This document shows positions 46,559 to 56,515 of a stretch of DNA of 64,000 nt, piece after piece; the first letter of the stretch is position 1; every line of letters starts with the position of its first letter. Source of the DNA: Angomonas deanei. Lineage: Eukaryota > Euglenozoa > Kinetoplastea > Trypanosomatida > Trypanosomatidae. The position numbers were made by a program, and so were the translations under genes. The stretch lies in contig LR877148.1 of NCBI GenBank assembly GCA_903995115.1, positions 64,501 to 128,500 of the forward strand, given 5' to 3'. The notes below the pieces were generated by a model that ran no database searches, was not told where the DNA came from, and saw only the letters and a program-made list of their open reading frames with translations.

Positions 46559-47530
46559 CTACTGCGATCGTCGCCCCGCGTTGCGGCCTCGCTCTTCCGG
46601 AATCTGCAACCGGTCCAACACGTAGTACGGTAGCGCGTACACGGGATTAATCTCTTCTAACGGATAGTCCGTGTATCCCAACAGACTTAGGCCGCAGAGC
46701 CCAAAGAAGGTGTGGTACACATCGGCCTGGTTGCCTGGTTTATCTGAAATACCGCCGTCCTCCTCGTCCTGACAGGACAAAATGTAACGGAATAGTTCTT
46801 CCCGATCAATCCACGACGTACGGCCGATCGCCGATAAAGAGGAGACGACCCACCAACTATAACACACATCCGCCTTCTTCTCTGGTCGGCCGTTCAGTCC
46901 ACCGGAGGGCAACTGTCGCAGAGCCAGCCACGACGCCAGGCGGTCTATTTTGATTCGATGCAGCGCGTTGGCAATCGTGAGCGCACCGACGCAGCAGAAG
47001 ATCTGTCCGGCGTGGCTCTCCGCCCCTGGGCAAACCCCAAACCCACCATCCCAGTTCTCGCACTGTAGAATCCACGACACACTCTTCTCCAAGTCGATCC
47101 GGTCTAGTCGGTTCAACAGTTGCAGTCCGTTGAGGGCAATGTACACAAACCGGGTGTCCACCTCCCCCCAACTATCCCCTTGAAAGGAGCCGTCGTCCAG
47201 CTGCATGGAGGCGATATAATCGGCGGTCTTCTCCACGTCAATCTTATCCAGCGCGTCATAAAGACAGAGGACCTGAATGGCCGATAAGGTGTACAACATG
47301 TGGGAGTCGTGACCCTTGTTACCACCAAAGCCGCCGTCCCCATTATAGCACGACAGGACAAACTCGAGCACATCCTCTCGCTTGTACTCGCATCGTTTCA
47401 ATAAGTGGAGGGCAGAGATGCCCCAGTAGACACCACTCATTTTCAAATGTTGCGCCTTCCACAAAACGACCTCATCCAACTTGCGCACAAACTGCACATG
47501 CAACTCTGCCACCGTCGACAGAGACGACAT
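46559..47530 (-). CDS. RABGGTB: Rab geranylgeranyltransferase beta subunit
   Basis: The ATG at 47530 gives 323 residues (MSSLSTVAELHVQFVRKLDE). A TTCTAG acceptor lies 20 bases upstream and excludes the longer frame. The protein consists of prenyltransferase beta repeats: GGFGGNKGHDSHMLYTLSAI, then DGSFQGDSWGEVDTRF, DGGFGVCPGAESHAGQIFC, GGLNGRPEKKADVCYSWW and DGGISDKPGNQADVYHTFF. The zinc ligands of the family are visible as the Asp and Cys of KADVCYSWW and the His of DVYHTFFG. The enzyme attaches geranylgeranyl groups to Rab GTPases with the alpha subunit and Rab escort protein, needed for vesicle traffic. Length and repeat number are normal. Confidence 0.94.
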   Translation of the reverse strand: MSSLSTVAELHVQFVRKLDEVVLWKAQHLKMSGVYWGISALHLLKRCEYKREDVLEFVLSCYNGDGGFGGNKGHDSHMLYTLSAIQVLCLYDALDKIDVEKTADYIASMQLDDGSFQGDSWGEVDTRFVYIALNGLQLLNRLDRIDLEKSVSWILQCENWDGGFGVCPGAESHAGQIFCCVGALTIANALHRIKIDRLASWLALRQLPSGGLNGRPEKKADVCYSWWVVSSLSAIGRTSWIDREELFRYILSCQDEEDGGISDKPGNQADVYHTFFGLCGLSLLGYTDYPLEEINPVYALPYYVLDRLQIPEERGRNAGRRSQ

Positions 47531-47762
47531 GAGGAGTAGCCTAACGGTACTAGAACAAAAAACTTGCTGAGAATGTTTCCAAGAGTGGAATAGAAGAAGG
47601 CAGCATGGGCAGCCCATTGAAGGAGTCAAAGGAAAACACTGAAAGAAAAAATACACACACACACACAAAGGGAAAACAGAGACGATATACAGTAACATAT
47701 TACACTAACATGGGCGCCGAAAACATGAGAAATGTTCGACATTCATTGCCCCGAGCCACTCT

Positions 47763-48584
47763 CTACCTCAGCTCATACACTAAATAGCCTAACAATGCAA
47801 CGATGGAGGTGCCCATCACGGAGGTCATCGCCGCGGAAGTCCAACTGCGTATCGCGCGAGAAGCCGTGAAGTGGAGCGTCGGATCCTCCAACCCGGTAGA
47901 GGCCGACTCGACCAACAGCGCGGTAAGTTTCCGCTTGATGTCCTCGTCTTGCAGCAGCAGCGTCATCTGGTCCTTCACAATCAAGTGAATCTGCTCCTGA
48001 ATCCAAGGGTCTCGCACGATGCCTAGCACAAACTTCTTTGTAATTTCCTGTGTGTAGTGGTCCTCGAAGAGGGACTGCAGCAGCGAGGAAACCGCTATTT
48101 TGGTCTGTTCCTGCGCCAGGAGTTGGGCGACCAGAGCCACCACCAAGTCCAACGACTTGGGGTCCACCAGCACGTTGCTGACGACGTCTTTAGAGAGCTG
48201 TATCGCCTGCGACCTCAGTCGTACATCGTTCAGCGCCTCTGACGCCACCACGGCCGTGTGGTGGACCGTGTCCTCCTTGACGGGATCGTAAAACAAGAGC
48301 ATCAAGAAGCCTATCCCCATCACGGCTCCGAGAGACGCCACAACACCTTGCTGCCAGGAGGCAAACATCTTCCGCATCCAACCAGCGCGCGGTTTGACCA
48401 CATGCACTTTGACCAGCTGATCCGGTGGTGTCTCGAGCGGGGTCTCCTTTGTCACGGGTTCGGCAGTTTTGGCCACTTTCTGCTCCGGCTTCCCGCTGGA
48501 CTTGAACCTATAAAAAGAAAAGACGGCTGTGGGTTTCAAAACGGAAATCGGCGAAACCCGCCTGAGAAGACCGCCTCGGAGCAT
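47763..48584 (-). CDS. Hypothetical mitochondrial two-helix membrane protein
   Basis: This 273-residue protein has a presequence-like start MLRGGLLRRVSPISVLKPTA rich in Arg and Leu. A polar linker leads to a first transmembrane helix at about 80-98 (GVVASLGAVMGIGFLMLLFY). The middle is a long amphipathic helical region of about 140 residues with regular Val/Leu spacing. A second hydrophobic segment forms the C-terminus (MTSVMGTSIVALLGYLVYEL). The topology suggests an inner- or outer-membrane protein with a large helical domain between the anchors. I recognise no family. Confidence 0.72.
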   Translation of the reverse strand: MLRGGLLRRVSPISVLKPTAVFSFYRFKSSGKPEQKVAKTAEPVTKETPLETPPDQLVKVHVVKPRAGWMRKMFASWQQGVVASLGAVMGIGFLMLLFYDPVKEDTVHHTAVVASEALNDVRLRSQAIQLSKDVVSNVLVDPKSLDLVVALVAQLLAQEQTKIAVSSLLQSLFEDHYTQEITKKFVLGIVRDPWIQEQIHLIVKDQMTLLLQDEDIKRKLTALLVESASTGLEDPTLHFTASRAIRSWTSAAMTSVMGTSIVALLGYLVYELR

Positions 48585-48793
48585 GGGTGACGCAGTGGTC
48601 GTACACTACTCCCGTCAATATCTGCTTATACACATTGGTGGTGGAAAGAGAGAGAGAGAGTGAAATGAAGATAGCGGCATTGGACGCTCCCTGTGGAAAC
48701 GCAGAGCAACAAGGGACACATAAATACAATCATATCGATTTGAACAATAATAATATTCGGTAAACACATTAGCCTACATACATTCTAAAATCT

Positions 48794-51184
48794 CTACGCC
48801 GATATTTGAAAAAGTTGTTCCCTCGCCTGACCATTGACGGAGTACATGAACTTCACACGCAACAGCAAAACACCCTTATTCTTTTCCCCGTTGGTCGTAT
48901 CCAGTTCTAATTGTTGCACTAACGTGGCGTGGGGCGATAGGGACGAGAGGGACTGGGGCGCCACATTCAGCACGCACTGCCGCGCCGCCGCGATCTGAAT
49001 ACTAATTTGACTAATTTCGCTGTCCAACGTGTTGAGCACCTTAATTTGGGTGTCAAACACACTTTCCCGCTGTTCGTAGGTCAGAAACACGGAGAAGTCA
49101 GGACACTCGAAGACCTTTTTCCCTGGTGCCGGCTCCGCCGGGACATCCGCGAAGGGGTCCACGTGCGTCGGTGAACTCACCGGTGACGGGGCGCTCTTGT
49201 TGTTGGGGGCGTCGCCGAAAATGTCGTCCAGTGTGGCGCCACCCGCGGCGGCCTTCTCCGCCTGGGTCTGAGAGACGATGGAGTCCGGTTTAGGGCCGTC
49301 AAACCCAAAGAGATCGTCTAGCGCGGTGGCGGTCTGCTTCTGTAGGGCATCCGGAGAGACGGACACGACTTGCACGGGCTTCGCCTCTTCCTCTGGGGCT
49401 GGGCAGATGGGGGGCATTTTGGCGAAACAGAATTTGGCGTCTTCGGGGAAGTCCTTCAGAAGGGTGGCGTACTCGGAGGCACGCTGCTGCAGCTCGCAGT
49501 CCAGACTGGAGAGGTGGCTGCTCATAGCTGAGAGGGCAGACTTGGCGACGGCGGGAAACTTTGTCGCCGTCTTCATCATGGCAGTCAGACCGTACTGCTT
49601 CAGGAGTGGAAAGGGGGTGTTGTTCGTGATATCCACCAGACAGGTCACCACCTCCTGGGGGGTCACCTTGTACTTGGTGGTGAGTAGGTCGCAGTACTCC
49701 CCAATGGACCACAGCGCAGCCACCATGAAGGCCTTGCGGGCGTGATGGATCGCGTCGAACGGGAAGGATGCCTCATCCCAGAGAAATTTGACGGAAGTCG
49801 CCTGGACATCCTCCTTTTGCTGGGAAAGAATGCCCACCAGCCGCTTCGCAAAGTCCACCTTTGCGTGCTGCTTCGACACCTTCAGAACTTTCAGGGACAG
49901 CTCGACACGCCACTCGTCACCGGGGGACTTTTCCTCGATGATTCGGCAAATGTGCGTCGTCGTCTCCTCCCGCATATCATTGCTGCAGAGGGTGAGATAT
50001 TGCAGCAAGTCTGGCACCATCAGGCGGACATTGTCCTCCGTGACCAGGGCCACAGTAAGCTCGAGAGCGCGGCGCCGGATGGAGACGTCGGGGTCCCGCA
50101 TGCACTCGATAATGGTTTCGCGGTGCTGCTGTACGGTGTCCAAGTCGCCGTAGGTGTGGGCATAGTCGAGTAGCGTTTTGAGGGCGACCACACGAAGATT
50201 GTTGTCGCGGGAGCTACTTAAAAACCTCGAAATGGTGTTGACCGCCAGTAGCCGTAGCCCGTCGTCACTCTCGATCGTGTTGATTGTGCGCACACACTCG
50301 TAGTGAATGGCACAGCCAACGTTTCGGCTGGCGTCAGTGTTGGTGATCACCTGCGCGAGCACGTCGTTCAGTGCCTCGGAAGTCACGGCACTCCCTTGAC
50401 CTATGATGCGCATGAATTCAAGAATCTTCACCTGCAGAAAAGGATCGGTGATGCCGCACACGTCTTGCTCCGTAATACGCGCGGACAGCACGAACGACTT
50501 GAGAACGCGGACGGCCGCGGTGGCGAGCTTGCGATAAGTGGGAATAAACGAAGCCCCTTCCCGTGTTTGGAGACAGTAATTCACCAAGGTGAGGGCACAC
50601 AGCATGTACCCGTTGCATTCAGGGTTGAACACGCCAGTGAACTTCTCCAAGAAATACTCAATTTGCTCGGGTACTTTACGAACAATTTTCACTGCGGTCA
50701 AGCACGCTTTTGCCTTGATCTGTTTGCCGTGTCTCCCGTCGATAATGCGCATCACATCGTCAAAGACGTCACGGCACATGTCCTCGCTTGCAATGTTCGC
50801 GGCGGCGTTTAGCGCCACCACTTGGTGCAGTGCGTTACGTCCACCCATATCATTCTTCATGTGATTCTCCGCCAGCGTCAGCACCTCGTCGGTCTCGTCG
50901 ATGAGAAGTTGAAGTGCCAAATAGCCAATTCGCTTCCCGCTAAAGTCACTCTGCGCTAACAGGTTAACCACCTCTAACTGACCGAACTCGGTGGAGTACC
51001 CCAGCATGCGGACGTAGAGCAACTTGAGCATGCAGCGGGTCCTCAGATAAGGTGTGTTCTCCTGGAAACCTTCCTTGATAACGGCGCACTCGCGGTTAAT
51101 GAGAGATCGTTCCTCGTCTGCCGTTTTGCACTTTCGGACGGAGCGAATGAGCTCCCGAAGTCTCATGGAGTTCATGGACGACAT
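48794..51184 (-). CDS. AP1G1: AP-1 clathrin adaptor complex subunit gamma
   Basis: This 796-residue protein starts MSSMNSMRLRELIRSVRKCK, which matches gamma adaptin. The HEAT-repeat trunk covers about 1-560 and includes the diagnostic KRIGYLALQLLIDETDEVL and the GRNALHQVVALNAAANIAS stretch. A flexible Pro/Ala/Ser-rich hinge covers about 600-690 and contains two DDLFGFD/DDIFGDA-type acidic-Phe motifs, which bind accessory proteins. The C-terminal gamma-ear occupies about 700-796 (FECPDFSVFLTYEQ ... VKFMYSVNGQAREQLFQIS). AP-1 sorts cargo between trans-Golgi and endosomes with clathrin. Length and domain order are complete, and a CTCTCTCAG acceptor lies about 35-40 bases upstream. Confidence 0.93.
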   Translation of the reverse strand: MSSMNSMRLRELIRSVRKCKTADEERSLINRECAVIKEGFQENTPYLRTRCMLKLLYVRMLGYSTEFGQLEVVNLLAQSDFSGKRIGYLALQLLIDETDEVLTLAENHMKNDMGGRNALHQVVALNAAANIASEDMCRDVFDDVMRIIDGRHGKQIKAKACLTAVKIVRKVPEQIEYFLEKFTGVFNPECNGYMLCALTLVNYCLQTREGASFIPTYRKLATAAVRVLKSFVLSARITEQDVCGITDPFLQVKILEFMRIIGQGSAVTSEALNDVLAQVITNTDASRNVGCAIHYECVRTINTIESDDGLRLLAVNTISRFLSSSRDNNLRVVALKTLLDYAHTYGDLDTVQQHRETIIECMRDPDVSIRRRALELTVALVTEDNVRLMVPDLLQYLTLCSNDMREETTTHICRIIEEKSPGDEWRVELSLKVLKVSKQHAKVDFAKRLVGILSQQKEDVQATSVKFLWDEASFPFDAIHHARKAFMVAALWSIGEYCDLLTTKYKVTPQEVVTCLVDITNNTPFPLLKQYGLTAMMKTATKFPAVAKSALSAMSSHLSSLDCELQQRASEYATLLKDFPEDAKFCFAKMPPICPAPEEEAKPVQVVSVSPDALQKQTATALDDLFGFDGPKPDSIVSQTQAEKAAAGGATLDDIFGDAPNNKSAPSPVSSPTHVDPFADVPAEPAPGKKVFECPDFSVFLTYEQRESVFDTQIKVLNTLDSEISQISIQIAAARQCVLNVAPQSLSSLSPHATLVQQLELDTTNGEKNKGVLLLRVKFMYSVNGQAREQLFQISA

Positions 51185-51400
51185 TTTCTCCGGTTCGTTA
51201 AACTATTTGTTTTATCTACTGAGAGAGAATATAGAATGAGAAGAAATAGCATGGCCATCATAGCAAAAGAAGACACACACACACGCACAAACACAAAACC
51301 TCGGTTAACGGTATCACCACAACAATAAACGATGCTCGATGCGACACGACATGAAAATATTTATATGATACGGAGACAACATTACCACGACACGTGCACC

Positions 51401-54400
51401 TCACGACAAACTAAAGTGCTTCCTCCCTTCTGTGATGGCAAACAATAACCGCTCCTTCATTATCTTTCTGGATGAGTACGGTGGGAGCTTTACATACAGA
51501 AAACACGTGTTACAGGAAGGAAGTGTACCCTCATTCTTATCTTCCATTTCCTTTCGCACTACGGTGATCTTTCGTTCTAACCCTTGCAGCCCATTGAGAG
51601 GCAGTCGGTCGCAGCCCGTCACAAATTCCAGGAAATACTTTTGCTCCAACCGCCCAAACTCACCACCGACAATAGACACAAAAGTGGCTACCTCTTTCGA
51701 CCCCGCCGCGTACCCATGCGCCTCTGTCACCACCTGTCGCAGCTCCGTTTCCGTGAACAATGGGGCGTCCCCGTCGTCACTTCCCGCTCCGCCAAACATA
51801 CGGCAAAGGTTGTCCACGGTAAACAGTTGCAGGGCGGGCAACTCCAACGACTGCGATAAGCCTAGCGAAAAGTAAAAGACATTCTCTAGTGCGTGTTCGA
51901 GGCTTTTCTGCACCTGAGCGTTCACGAAGGAGGCCGCGTTGTGGTGCTGGAGTACATTGCCCTCCTCGTCGTACATGCCCATCTCCTCCAATTCACTATC
52001 TGTGGAGGAGAGAATCACACTCATTGACTTCGCCGCAATGGGTTGCAGTTTGGTGAACAAGGCCAATGCGGGGGACATTTCCTCATTGGTTTCCTCTCGG
52101 CGAGGGGAGTGGAGGAGGACCGCTTCCCAAAATAAAGGCGACAGCTCGACGCTGGTGAAGTAATGGTCAATAAAAGCCCGACCAAGAATAGCCCCCAGCG
52201 TGAAAAACTCCTTTTCGTATTTGCCGCTGTTCGTTGGGAACCCAAGCACAACGCCGTCGTCTGTTTTGTACCATATTTCCTTGTGTGTCGAAAAATACCG
52301 ACTCACTTCGGTGTAAAACTCTTGGGTTGGGCCGGTGCCAGTACCTTCCTCACCATGAAAGCCAACCTCCACTTTATTGCGCTGCGGCAGTTTGCCGCAA
52401 AAGTGCTCGTACAGTTTTCCAATAGTGTTGGCATCGATCGTCCTGCTCGTTACAATTTTCGACGACAGTCCATTGGTTTGTATTTCACCCTGCACAGTAC
52501 CCCGGAAAACCGTTCCACCCTCGTGGATCGATTGCAGCGCAAAGCGGCGACACCCAATGGCCAAGAAGCGCAGCACCGATACGTTAAACGTAGTGGGCAG
52601 CAGTGGTGAGATGAGCGTCAGTATATTCCGTACGACAGCGGGCAACCCCGCCACGCCGCGCTGGAAGAGGAGGGGCCCACACGAGGAGACAGCGTCCATG
52701 ACGGCATAGCACACGCTGCTTTCTAGTTTCAATGTGCTTGAAAAGTGTTGGATCACCTTTTCGTAGCACCGACCTCCGCTGCTTGCCGGCAGCGCCAGAA
52801 TGCAACGAGGCGCGCGCTTGCCACACTTGCAATTGGAGGACAAACGGCTGTAGTGCACGTTATTGCACTGTTGAACGGCCGAAATGGGGCAAGAATTGGA
52901 AAGCACTCCATTTTCGTTGAACAGTACACCCACCTCTGTCTGCCCCGGGGCGCTTTTATTCTGTAGATAGTTGGACAAATCGCTGACCGAGGCGGACACA
53001 CTCACCTGAATCGTCCCCATTGCCCTCTCCACACATTGTTTGCAAAAGTCCACATTACAGAGTCTACAGGCCATCGAACCAAACGGGGAGCGGTTTTTCT
53101 TGCACACATTGCACTCCCAATTAGTGCTAAAATGCACCTTGAGTCGGTGACCGTTTTTGCACCTCAGGCCCCCATCCTTGGTTTGCGACGTATTGCCCGA
53201 GGGACTGCAGACCGTGACCGAAAAGCTGTTTTCGTCCTCTAATATGCTAGAAAGGCTTTGCAGGCGTCCAGAGACGGAGCACTCTTGTAATTTTTTTAAG
53301 AGGTACGCCGTGATAGACAGAAAAATGGTTTTCTTGGTATTCGTCGAAAGGGCGTCTAAGGCCTCCGAACTCGCGGAGTCCTGCCAGTCCGTTTCACGGT
53401 CGAGGAACTCTACCAAGTCGGTGACAGAAGCGTCTTCGAACGAAAATCGTGCTGCTGTGGTACGCGGTAGGGCAACCGGAGAGGGTGGTGCCACTTCCAA
53501 ATGCTCAATCAATTGCACGACCGGCGATACACGGGGAATCGGTGAAGCGCTGCGACCTCTTTTTCTCGTGTGGCTATCCGTGGGGGCCGTGTTTGGGTGC
53601 TTTAGCAGGCGGGTGAGAGCGTCCGCTACGCCCGCTTCACGAAGCACCGGGGCCCACTTTTTGTTCCCCTGCAGCAGACGGTTGGCGATGCGCTCCAGCT
53701 GCTCACCGGACTGAGACGTGATCAAGCTCCGCAAGGTGGAGAGGGTTTCCTCCGTATGGCTAGGGGCGTCAAGGGAAAGCAAGTGAAGCGAAATCATCGT
53801 GGCCAACTGCGCTACTGGGGTGTTGCCCATAGAAACAGTACGGAGGACTCGCCTTACATTGGTGAGTTTCGTCAATTTACAAAGAAACGTCGCAACACTC
53901 CTCGGATCGACGGTTCGCAGCGGTTCCCCCGTGAGTGTATACTGCACCGGGATCGGCTGAAAGTAAACAAACGTGGACTGCTTATGCGAGACGCTGGTGT
54001 CCGTCATGTGGGCAATGGACAGCACTCTTTTCCCGCCCTTAAATTTCACCTCCGACGTGGCGCTCCTGTAGCATTGGGTAAACCTCTCCCGTTGTTTCTT
54101 ATTATAACTATAGTACTCGCCGTCTTCCCCACGCCACGCCCAAAGGTACTCGCTGCGGGTGACCGGGGCACCACCAAGCAGTTTCGCCAGGAGGGAGAGG
54201 GAGGACCACTGCGGTGCTGCCAGATTCCACTGCAGGTTCGGGAGCGCCGCGATGGCATCCCCATCAAACTGGTGGTTGGCCAGTCCCGTATTCGCCGTGA
54301 ACGGATCGGAAAACTTGAGAAACGCGGCTGAGCTTTTCTCCAAATCGGTACACAGCATAAGCAGTGCGCGGTCTATATCGCCGGGGGACACCAAAGAAAA

Positions 54401-55204
54401 GACATTTTCGTCCACGAGAACGTCCGCGCAGGCGAGAAGGAGAGGGTAACTACCGCTGTCACTATTGACGGTGTTCAGCATGCGCAGAAACGCTTTTGCG
54501 ACGGTAAAGCGCATGTCTTTCCCATTCTTTTTGTGGTACTCGGCGGACCCCCAGACCTGTAGCGTGACCAAGCACCCCGTGACCGCCCGCAACTGCTCGT
54601 CCCAATCGGCGTCGAGGTCTAATGACGCCAGCCCGCTTAGTTGGTCTACAATGATCGTTCCTACCACGCCGCACTGTACGGAGGAAAGAGACCGCGCCCG
54701 CACCAAGTAGGTGAGGTGGTAGATGACCTTGCAGCACATCCACTTCGACCCATCCAGTGCAACTTGACAAAAGGCAATTTGCTCGTCTACGGTCGGCAGT
54801 CCCTCCTTGATGTGGCGAACCTCCAGCAGCCGAAGACACTTCAAAAGCTCGTCTGGTAGTTCAGAAGCCGTACACTGATTAAACTTTAACCTTTTGAGTC
54901 GTTCCGGCGTCACCACGACACCAAACACGGAACGAAGACACGTCTCTAACTCAGCGGCGTGTTTCTGCAGCTGTTTGGTGTTGGTCCCAAACTTTTCAAA
55001 AAACAACGCCAGGGCTCGCACGGACATCACGAAAATATCTCCATCGTCCTTTTTCGTTTTCAGTGCCTTTATCACCTTCTTGGATAAAGTCGTGAAAGGA
55101 ATGAAGCCAAAGTCGGAAATGGCAAACATGGTACATAACTGGGAAAGGGAGTCGAACAGTGACAGATTATCGTCGTCACCGGTCATGAGTTCGTACTCCT
55201 CCAT
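51401..55204 (-). CDS. TRIP12/UPL3-like HECT E3 ubiquitin ligase with WWE domain and zinc finger
   Basis: This is a 1,267-residue protein. Residues 1-340 are helical (armadillo-like). A WWE domain follows at about 348-418 (YLWAWRGEDGEYYSYNK ... FVYFQP). Near 681-725 there is a Cys-rich module with CKNGH and CNVCKKNRSPFGSMACRLC, then CKQC, probably a zinc finger of the ZZ or C1-like type, plus a second cluster NCKCGKRAPRC near 785. The HECT domain fills the C-terminus from about 890: FHGEEGTGTGPTQEFYTEVS is the TRIP12/UPL3-type wording, and the catalytic Cys lies in LPSCNTCFLYVKLPPY near 1233. HECT ligases form a thioester with ubiquitin before transfer. The WWE domain, known to bind poly-ADP-ribose in relatives, supports TRIP12 affinity; the zinc module between WWE and HECT is not usual there. 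Confidence 0.9.
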   Translation of the reverse strand: MEEYELMTGDDDNLSLFDSLSQLCTMFAISDFGFIPFTTLSKKVIKALKTKKDDGDIFVMSVRALALFFEKFGTNTKQLQKHAAELETCLRSVFGVVVTPERLKRLKFNQCTASELPDELLKCLRLLEVRHIKEGLPTVDEQIAFCQVALDGSKWMCCKVIYHLTYLVRARSLSSVQCGVVGTIIVDQLSGLASLDLDADWDEQLRAVTGCLVTLQVWGSAEYHKKNGKDMRFTVAKAFLRMLNTVNSDSGSYPLLLACADVLVDENVFSLVSPGDIDRALLMLCTDLEKSSAAFLKFSDPFTANTGLANHQFDGDAIAALPNLQWNLAAPQWSSLSLLAKLLGGAPVTRSEYLWAWRGEDGEYYSYNKKQRERFTQCYRSATSEVKFKGGKRVLSIAHMTDTSVSHKQSTFVYFQPIPVQYTLTGEPLRTVDPRSVATFLCKLTKLTNVRRVLRTVSMGNTPVAQLATMISLHLLSLDAPSHTEETLSTLRSLITSQSGEQLERIANRLLQGNKKWAPVLREAGVADALTRLLKHPNTAPTDSHTRKRGRSASPIPRVSPVVQLIEHLEVAPPSPVALPRTTAARFSFEDASVTDLVEFLDRETDWQDSASSEALDALSTNTKKTIFLSITAYLLKKLQECSVSGRLQSLSSILEDENSFSVTVCSPSGNTSQTKDGGLRCKNGHRLKVHFSTNWECNVCKKNRSPFGSMACRLCNVDFCKQCVERAMGTIQVSVSASVSDLSNYLQNKSAPGQTEVGVLFNENGVLSNSCPISAVQQCNNVHYSRLSSNCKCGKRAPRCILALPASSGGRCYEKVIQHFSSTLKLESSVCYAVMDAVSSCGPLLFQRGVAGLPAVVRNILTLISPLLPTTFNVSVLRFLAIGCRRFALQSIHEGGTVFRGTVQGEIQTNGLSSKIVTSRTIDANTIGKLYEHFCGKLPQRNKVEVGFHGEEGTGTGPTQEFYTEVSRYFSTHKEIWYKTDDGVVLGFPTNSGKYEKEFFTLGAILGRAFIDHYFTSVELSPLFWEAVLLHSPRREETNEEMSPALALFTKLQPIAAKSMSVILSSTDSELEEMGMYDEEGNVLQHHNAASFVNAQVQKSLEHALENVFYFSLGLSQSLELPALQLFTVDNLCRMFGGAGSDDGDAPLFTETELRQVVTEAHGYAAGSKEVATFVSIVGGEFGRLEQKYFLEFVTGCDRLPLNGLQGLERKITVVRKEMEDKNEGTLPSCNTCFLYVKLPPYSSRKIMKERLLFAITEGRKHFSLS

Positions 55205-55250
55205 TTGCTAATGGACTTTAGGGAGAGGGAAGAAAGAAAGGGAAGTGACA
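55205..55250 (-). promoter_or_regulatory. Polypyrimidine tract and trans-splice acceptor
   Basis: The coding strand reads TTCCCTTTCTTTCTTCCCTC, then TCCCTAAAG and CCATTAG, followed by CAAATG. It is a model kinetoplastid acceptor site with two candidate AGs, 3 and 11 bases from the start codon at 55204. Confidence 0.65.
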
Positions 55251-55327
55251 AGGGAGGACATCAAACCATAATGACATCAACAAAGTAGTACACCGGTAAT
55301 CCCCAAAAAAAAAATAACAAACGACTT

Positions 55328-55597
55328 TTAGTTGTGGCGAAAAATCTTCCACCCTAACCAACTACCGATCACCGCAACGCTAAACGCCATTAGTCCACAC
55401 GGAGGGAACACTAGAACGTAGAAGGAAGAGGACACTAAGGGCCAAGCAGCTGAGCGCTCCGTACTGGCGTAGAAAATGCAGTGATACAGATACGAAAAGA
55501 ACCAAGCGGTGTATAGTAGGACACCGAGGAGCAACGGCCAACTAAACACGAAGCACCTAAATTTGTGTTGACGGTAGTCGTGTTCATAAAGGGACAT
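55328..55597 (-). CDS. PIGY: PIG-Y, GPI-GlcNAc transferase small subunit
   Basis: This 89-residue protein has two transmembrane helices, at about 18-40 (FSWPLLLGVLLYTAWFFSYL) and about 54-80 (LVSSSFYVLVFPPCGLMAFS). It ends LGWKIFRHN, which closely matches the GIKLFRHN end of animal PIG-Y. The length and two-helix hairpin also fit. PIG-Y is a regulatory subunit of the ER complex that starts GPI-anchor synthesis by adding GlcNAc to phosphatidylinositol. GPI anchors dominate the trypanosomatid surface. Such small proteins are easily missed; the C-terminal match and the clear acceptor region upstream make it credible. Confidence 0.8.
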   Translation of the reverse strand: MSLYEHDYRQHKFRCFVFSWPLLLGVLLYTAWFFSYLYHCIFYASTERSAAWPLVSSSFYVLVFPPCGLMAFSVAVIGSWLGWKIFRHN

Positions 55598-55810
55598 GAC
55601 TAATACTACAATGACTAAGAGAAACGCTTTTGAAAAAAAAAAAAAATAGGGAACAAAAAAGGAGTATACAAATAAAGTATATACGCAACACTATAGCACC
55701 ATCCACAGAGAAGGAAGCGACACGGAATCACTCAACGCTAGGGATTGAAGAAAAGCAATTCTAATAATACAACAGTAGTACACAAAAAAAAAAAAAAAAA
55801 AAAGAAACCG

Positions 55811-56515
55811 TTATCGTAAATAGGTGAGAATCGACGGCTTGGACAGTTTGCCGTACCGTGGCGTGTACGCGCCTGGACCTGGTGTGGTGTTGCTAACGGA
55901 TTGAGAGCGACGTCCCGGAGTACCGCGGACGGCCCCCTGCTGCGCCTCCACGTCGGCACCCAGATAATACTTCCCATTGTGTCCCACCAGTGGTCTAAAC
56001 CGTCGTTCCCGGCCAAAGGTGTAGATCTTGGAACTATCCTCCAACAAAAAAGACCCAATTTGACACATGCTGTCCTCCTTTGCCGCATCTCGGAGCGATT
56101 CCTTCAGTAAGTAATACGACGAGTGGTGTAGTCGCTCCCTCCGTTGTTTCTCGGAGGGTATGGGCTCCATATTCGATTCCTGCACACTTATATTGGTGGC
56201 GGACCGTCCAGTCGACGAAGGGGCGCGAGAGTGCACGGTAGACGGCTTCCCGGAATGACGCGCAGAGTCTAACTGGCTGTGGTGCCGGCGAGGCGTCGTC
56301 CGGGAGTCGGACAAGAGTTGCATACGCTGTTTCTCTAGTTCATCCCGGCGGTGCTGCAGTATCTCCAACTCCCTACGAATGGAGGCCAAGTCTTCCTTTT
56401 GAACGCGCTCCGTCTGGGACACCTCCTTCGTTCCGTTCGTCCTCTTCGCTCTGGTAGTGCCAAACGACTTCGGATGGGTTGGGGGAATGGAGTTCGGGGT
56501 AGTGGATTCGTGCAT
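55811..56515 (-). CDS. Hypothetical protein with an STPGR-like C-terminal motif
   Basis: I choose the ATG at 56515 (234 residues, MHESTTPNSIPPTHPKSFGT). ATGCAG directly precedes it as acceptor, and the upstream in-frame extension is translated from the T-rich splice region. Residues about 35-65 form a coiled coil (KEDLASIRRELEILQHRRDE). The centre is Ser/Arg-rich and disordered. Near the C-terminus, TTPGPGAYTPRYGKLSKPSI matches the sperm-tail PG-rich (STPGR) repeat found in flagellar and microtubule inner proteins. A single repeat suggests a microtubule-associated role in the flagellum or the subpellicular array, as inference. Confidence 0.75.
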   Translation of the reverse strand: MHESTTPNSIPPTHPKSFGTTRAKRTNGTKEVSQTERVQKEDLASIRRELEILQHRRDELEKQRMQLLSDSRTTPRRHHSQLDSARHSGKPSTVHSRAPSSTGRSATNISVQESNMEPIPSEKQRRERLHHSSYYLLKESLRDAAKEDSMCQIGSFLLEDSSKIYTFGRERRFRPLVGHNGKYYLGADVEAQQGAVRGTPGRRSQSVSNTTPGPGAYTPRYGKLSKPSILTYLR

